64,000 nt of DNA, from the NCBI RefSeq assembly GCF_918797505.1, contig NC_092797.1, positions 36,531,372-36,595,371 of the forward strand, given 5' to 3'. Positions 49,501 to 55,500 of the stretch are shown piece by piece. Each line of letters opens with the position of its first letter. Position 1 is the first letter of the stretch. The DNA is from Bemisia tabaci. Lineage: Eukaryota > Arthropoda > Insecta > Hemiptera > Aleyrodidae. The notes beneath the pieces were generated by a model that saw only the letters and a program-made list of their open reading frames with translations, was not told the origin of the DNA and did no database searches. A program made the position numbers and the translations under genes.

Positions 49501-52500
49501 ATTTCAACATTCGAATTTTAAAGTCCAATTCCGTCATCCTCCAGGGGTAGAGATATTATTTAGAGAGTGTCAATATTCACGAATACAATATGCATTTTAT
49601 GTATGAAAGGATGTATAGTAAGGTGTTGAAACTTAAAATTTTCAGTAAGGCCCTACTCTTCAAACAATCAGTGCATGGAAATTGTAAAACTTGCATTATG
49701 ATTTTAAACCGATTTTACTTTTCTGGGGGGGGGGGGGGAGGGCTGGAGAAAGATCCTTGCCCGATGGGTGACCCAACCTCCCCTTCACGCTGTCAGAAAG
49801 CTGCGCAGTGATAAAGCACCTCCTCCGAGGGGAAAAATTATCGTTTCTCTTACCATGATACCATGTTGACGCCATCGTGGTGCCAATGTGTGACCAATGC
49901 GGTGTACCATCTTGTTACCAACCTTTACAGTTACATACTGGTTTCATTGTGGTCTCTTCGAGCAAGTTGATATAATTTTGAATACATTTGACAACATTTT
50001 AACACCAACACGCTCCATTTCGGACCATATGGACCATGGTAACGATATGACCTCAACATGTCATCAACAAGAGCAGAGAGCTGCAATTATTGCAAATATT
50101 AACAATAGAGAATTTGCAGGAGTCTAAAATTTGATGAATTTCGTGTTTAAATGGAAACTACTGAGTGAACTGAACACGAGGATACCCTTAGTTCATGAAT
50201 TGAACAATTATTGGAGAGAATATGACAAAATGATCTAATCTGCTAAAATACCTGCGTTCAAATGGGAAATGCCGCCTGATGACGTCACTAGGCGGTGCAT
50301 TTTCTCACTTTTAAATCTAATTTCATACTGTTTCCCATAGCAGAAAAAAATAAAAAATACTGGAAAATCAACTCTTTAGGCACTTTCAGATTACGCAATA
50401 AAAAATTTGCATGCAAATTCTCCATAAGAAATATCGGACATGAAATTTTTGACTAAAACTGCAAATTTTGATGTTTATTTCGTCATATTTTAAATTTCAA
50501 GGGATGTTTACAGAAGAAAATTCAACGAGGAAACCAATGGAGCCACTTTCAAAACCTTAAAGGTTTGTATAAACGGAGTTATAAGAAGCAATAAAAAATT
50601 TGCATGCAAATTCTCCATTATTGCAATGATTGCAATTATTTCGGTCCTGGTGATAATATAGAATTGCATTGTAGTGGTGGATCTCATCCCTACATTACTC
50701 CGATCCCAGGAATATCGTTGGATTCAGCTCAATGTGCTCTGTGTTTCAGACATCTTCTTCAACCTGACCCTGCGGCGGAAGACGCTGTTTTACACAGTGA
50801 ACCTGATTGTGCCGTGTGTGGGGATCTCGTACCTGTCGGTGTTGGTGTTCTACCTGCCGGCCGACTCCCGGGAGAAGGTGGTGCTCTGCATCACGATCCT
50901 CCTGTCGCAGACCATGTTCTTCTTGCTCATCTCCGAGATCATCCCCTCGACCTCGCTGGCCCTTCCCCTACTCGGCAAGTACCTCCTCTTCACCCTCGTC
51001 CTCATCGGCCTCTGCGTCGTCATCACCATCGGCGTTCTCAACGTCCACTACCGAAAGCCCAGTACCCACAAGATGGCCCCCTGGGTCCGAAAACTCTTTA
51101 TTCGACGACTTCCTAGACTCCTCTTGGTAAGCATGATAGCATTCCAGTTAGAGGCGGATACAGCAATTTGGCAACACCGGATTTCCTCCATTGAAACCTA
51201 TGCTAAATAATCGATTCTTGTCGGAGCACCTGGCCCCTCCAAGAATCGATAAATTTCCATAGATTTAAATAGAGAAAAGACAGTGCTGCCACTTTATCGG
51301 ATCCGCCAATGATTCCAGTTCGCAGCAATTCCAAGTTGAAGGGAGATTTCAGGCCAGAGGATTTTCAAGGGCTTTTAGATATTTTGCGATAAAATAATTT
51401 GGGTTTTGGTCAGTTGAAGCTGTTGATCGTAAGACGCCACCGTAATGATTGCCTATTAATAATAAAAAAACGATTGTTGGAACTCTTTTTTTTTTTTTTT
51501 TTTTTGAAAGAAAAAATCACTTGGGCTTATTCCTCTGGAAATGCGAGCTAATGGTCGAAAAACCAAGTTTTCTACCCTAAAAATAAAAGTCCATCTGCAA
51601 CTCCGTAGACTCCCTTTTTCACTTGAAATTTAGTTAATTTAAAGCTATGAATAAATTCAATATTCGTAACTTCAAAAATTAGCCACTTTTCATGAATTTT
51701 TGTCCATAACTCAAAAATTTAGAAAGGATCTTCCTCTGACTGCGATTGCTTTTGAAAAAACTTAACCACGGGAAAAGCCTTTAATTCGATCTAGCTATAT
51801 AACGCACCTCTGCAGATCTGCTGTTCAATTTCAGCAGGGCAATCTTTAAATATTTAAAATTGAAGAAAAATAGTGTAAAATAAATTACGATGGGCATGAC
51901 TCGCCAATGATTATAAATAAGACACTGACAAGATATAGTCGAACCCATCCTTACAATAGGTAGTTTAAAAAAAAAAAAAAAAAAAAAATCTCAATGTAGA
52001 TTGTTCAGTGCTGCTTGGTGCAGTCCAATCTTGATGTTGGTCCTCAATTGTTTCGGTGATGAATGTTTCAGATGCGGGTGCCGGAGCAGCTGCTGATCGA
52101 CATGGCGGCGAAGAAGCGGCTCAAGAACGCGACGTCGGCCAAGTTCAACGCAGCCCTGGCGGCCTCCTCGCTGGGCTCCTCGACGGAGTCCCTCCGGGGC
52201 CGGCACCCGTACATGCCGGGCGGCGGCCCCGGCTGCAACGGGCTCCACGCCAACAACGGCGTCACGAACCGGTTCAACTCCCTCGTGGGCGCCCTCAGCG
52301 GCAGCGTCGAGGCTATGAACAACGGTCACGGGCATGGGCACCCCGTGGTGGTCGCCCAGGACGACAACCTCAGTGACGCCCCTCAGAGGAAGAAGTACCC
52401 CTTCGAGCTCGAGAAGGCCATCCACAACGTCAAGTTCATCCAGCACCACATCCTCCGCGAGGACGAATTCGATGCCGTGAGTAACAAAGTATCTTTAAAT

Positions 52501-55500
52501 TGGACGTTTTACGTTAAATGGAAAGTGGGAAAATGCACAAGTTGTGTCAGTGTGCAAGTGGAAAGGTGGGGTGTGCCTATTAGTTGCACTGAGAAAAAAA
52601 TCTCGGTGTATTTACTAAGAAAAGGGTAAAATTACCAAGAATTCAGGGTTCTATTTGATCCCAGTTTTTTCTTCGTAAAATTACCATTTATGGAATTGGT
52701 AATTTTACCGAGAAATCTCGATAAAATTATTGAACTTCCTCGGTAATTTTACGGGACCTTGGTAAAAACGCCAATATTTTGTATCGACTGTGGTAGAATT
52801 ACCGAGATAAAATGGCAAAGTTACCGGGAATCGATTACCAATAAAAGTGGTATTCTTACCTGAAAAAACAGTAAAAATACCGGTTTTTAGGTAAGCTTAC
52901 CAGTCTGTCTTGGTAAAATTACCAATAATTGGTAAAAAAAAGTGAGATGGTAAAGGCACCAATGGACCGTGGTAAAAACGCCGAGAATTTTTTTTCAGTG
53001 TGAGGGCCAAAAGAATGAATGGGAATTCTAAAGCGCCAGTGACGTTAGCGGTGACGACCTTACGCGACGAGCTCGTCGTTTGTCTTCGGGGCGCTTTAAA
53101 ACTCATGAGCCCTGTCCACAACGCTTTTGTCACATGTCCACGGCTCACGGGTTAGCGCTCAGTTCCTTTTGATTTAATGTCGAATCCCGTTTTTCCATTT
53201 TCTCAAAAGGAACTATATCCACTTTTGCATTGTTTCTTGTCTAGCTTCCACGAGCACACCCTATCTTTCCACTTGGACATAGTTCCTTTTAGCGAAAAAA
53301 CGTCCAATTATTCTTCTTCAATAAGTAAATAAAATTCTATTCTGCGACTTCTTACCTTCTACTGGAACCGATATTAAGTAGACAGCTCGAGATTCAATCT
53401 TCAAGATACATGGTAAATCAGAATGTTTCCTGTCAACGTTTCAAAATCCAATTTTTTCGACCTTCGTTTTCCTGTTTGTACTCAAAATTTGAAATACTTA
53501 CTTCAAACGGAGTACATAGAAGTATAGATATTATCGAGGCCTAAAATGAAGCAAAATGAGATTTATCCGCAGTGACCTCTTTTCAACAAAGCTCATTAAA
53601 ATCGGGTAAATGAATGCTGAAAAATGACGCATTGAAACCTCGGTAAATACCTTGAGTAATAATCACTCAGCTTTTCGAGCAATATATTTTCCCTTAGAAA
53701 CGGTGCGTGAGGATAACAGAAACATTCACCCAACCTCCGGAGCGATACGTATTTTAAGGATGCGCTAACGTTATCTTTTCATTTCTGTGTATACCTTCAA
53801 GTATTCTCTTCTCCCCCTCTGCCTTCGATCTTGAGTAGGCTGCGACGGAGATCACTGTGTGTCGTTCCAATTTACACGGCTCTACAAAGCCTCGGCTCGG
53901 AAACTAATTCTTGGCCGAGGTTTTAGTGGGATTTAAATCCCACTTCAAGGGTCTCAGGACGAATGGGGGAACGCGGGCGGGTCGGAGGCATGAAAAGATA
54001 TAGGGCAATGAGCAGAGGTTGGGATGAGTCAATCTGGGAGGTGAAGCGGCAAATGACGCTTGAGCCCCGGAATGCCCGCGAATAAATGAGCGGGAATCAC
54101 GTGGATGAAGCGAAGAAAAGGCGCCCGGGAACGCGGGAAAAGCGAGGGGGACAAAAAGCACCGGAATGAAGTTTAAAGAATTAGACAGTAAAATAATGGT
54201 CAAAAACTTTCCCTCCATTTTTTTCCCGGCTGCCACGGATAAGTTGGAAGGATAAAGCGCCGCCAGTGAGTAGCCCAACTTTTCCCCCACCTTTCCCGAA
54301 CGACCTTGCCAGACCCCCCGCGAATATCCACCCTCCTCGGCTTCAATTTCGTTCGAGCTCGCCTACATTAGGCAACCTCGATGTCAGAATCCCGCTTGAC
54401 ATAATTTAATATTAAAATGGATTATGAGATTCCATTTTTCTCATCGAGTCAGGTCTTGAAACAAAGGAATCACACTCGTCGCCTTCTTTTTTTGTGTATG
54501 CAATAAGCACAACTCATTTATGTTAAAAAGGTGGTATTATGCGACCGGCAGGCGCTCTGTATCCGTTGACGTGCCATTCTTCATTAGCTGGCGGTTCAAG
54601 TGGCCTACCTTTCCTCGGGTTCTCCCTTTTTGCCGATGAATAAGTAGATCCTTGATATCAAGGATTTCCACCTCAGACAAGATGAATGGCGGTGAATGAG
54701 AATTATCTCTGATGAATTACTCGAAAGTTACTGCGCGAATCGCATTTCATTGCTTGCATAACTCCAAGTGCATCGTGGTTTGCCTTTCTGATCTCTTGTC
54801 AGAGTTCTTTGGTTTGAAACACTTTGATCTCATTGCATGCCTATTCGCCACCACAGCACACTATTTGCGCTTCGCATAAGTAGCATTTATCATAGGGTGC
54901 CCCAAAACAACTAAGATTTTTCCGAGTGAGAGAACTGTTCCACCGAATGAAGTGCGGTTTAAGGTGGGTCTTTAAATAAATCATTAACTTTCAAACTCGT
55001 CATGAACGTTTTTATTTAAAAATTCTTCAGGATATACTGATTCAATTCAGACGAAATGAGAGAACAGTGGCACTCTTTCCTGACTGCTCTTATTTCTTCA
55101 ATATTACAAGTTTAAGGTGATTCGATGGACGCTATATTTTCTGTCAGAACGACATGCGACGTATCGCATCGGTTGGTTCCATTTTTCAGCTACTTGTATT
55201 TTTTCTCGAATTTTAAGATCACGATTCTGTTGTCAGGAGACTAAAGAATTTACTTACCACTTTTGACCAACAAATTCAACGAGGTTCCATGGGGCTTCCG
55301 TCAGAACATTTTCGAAATTTCAAAGCACTGAAAATCCGATTTGAGTCAATTTCGTCTTGAAAGATTACCAAATATACGCTTCCTTCTTTCATCTTATCTC
55401 TGCCCTTCTCCTTACCTCAGTTCTTTCCTTTTCTCTATCTTCCCTTTTTCTGCCTCTTATTTCGGACGAACGGAGAGACGTAAACCCCCACCCCCTTGGA

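Noticed and set aside
50604..51130. Long + strand ORFs in the other two frames over the TM exon
   Set aside because: They are frame shadows of the GC-rich receptor exon, which has the recognisable protein in its own frame.
51488..51988. Segment bounded by poly-T and poly-A as a retrocopy
   Set aside because: The tracts face each other in opposite sense and no gene-like sequence or target duplication lies between. Probably two independent homopolymer runs.
52072..52074. ATG at the start of exon 52072 as a gene start
   Set aside because: It is preceded by a splice acceptor and continues in frame from Leu290 of the previous exon. The Met-Arg-Val-Pro sequence is internal in the receptor family.
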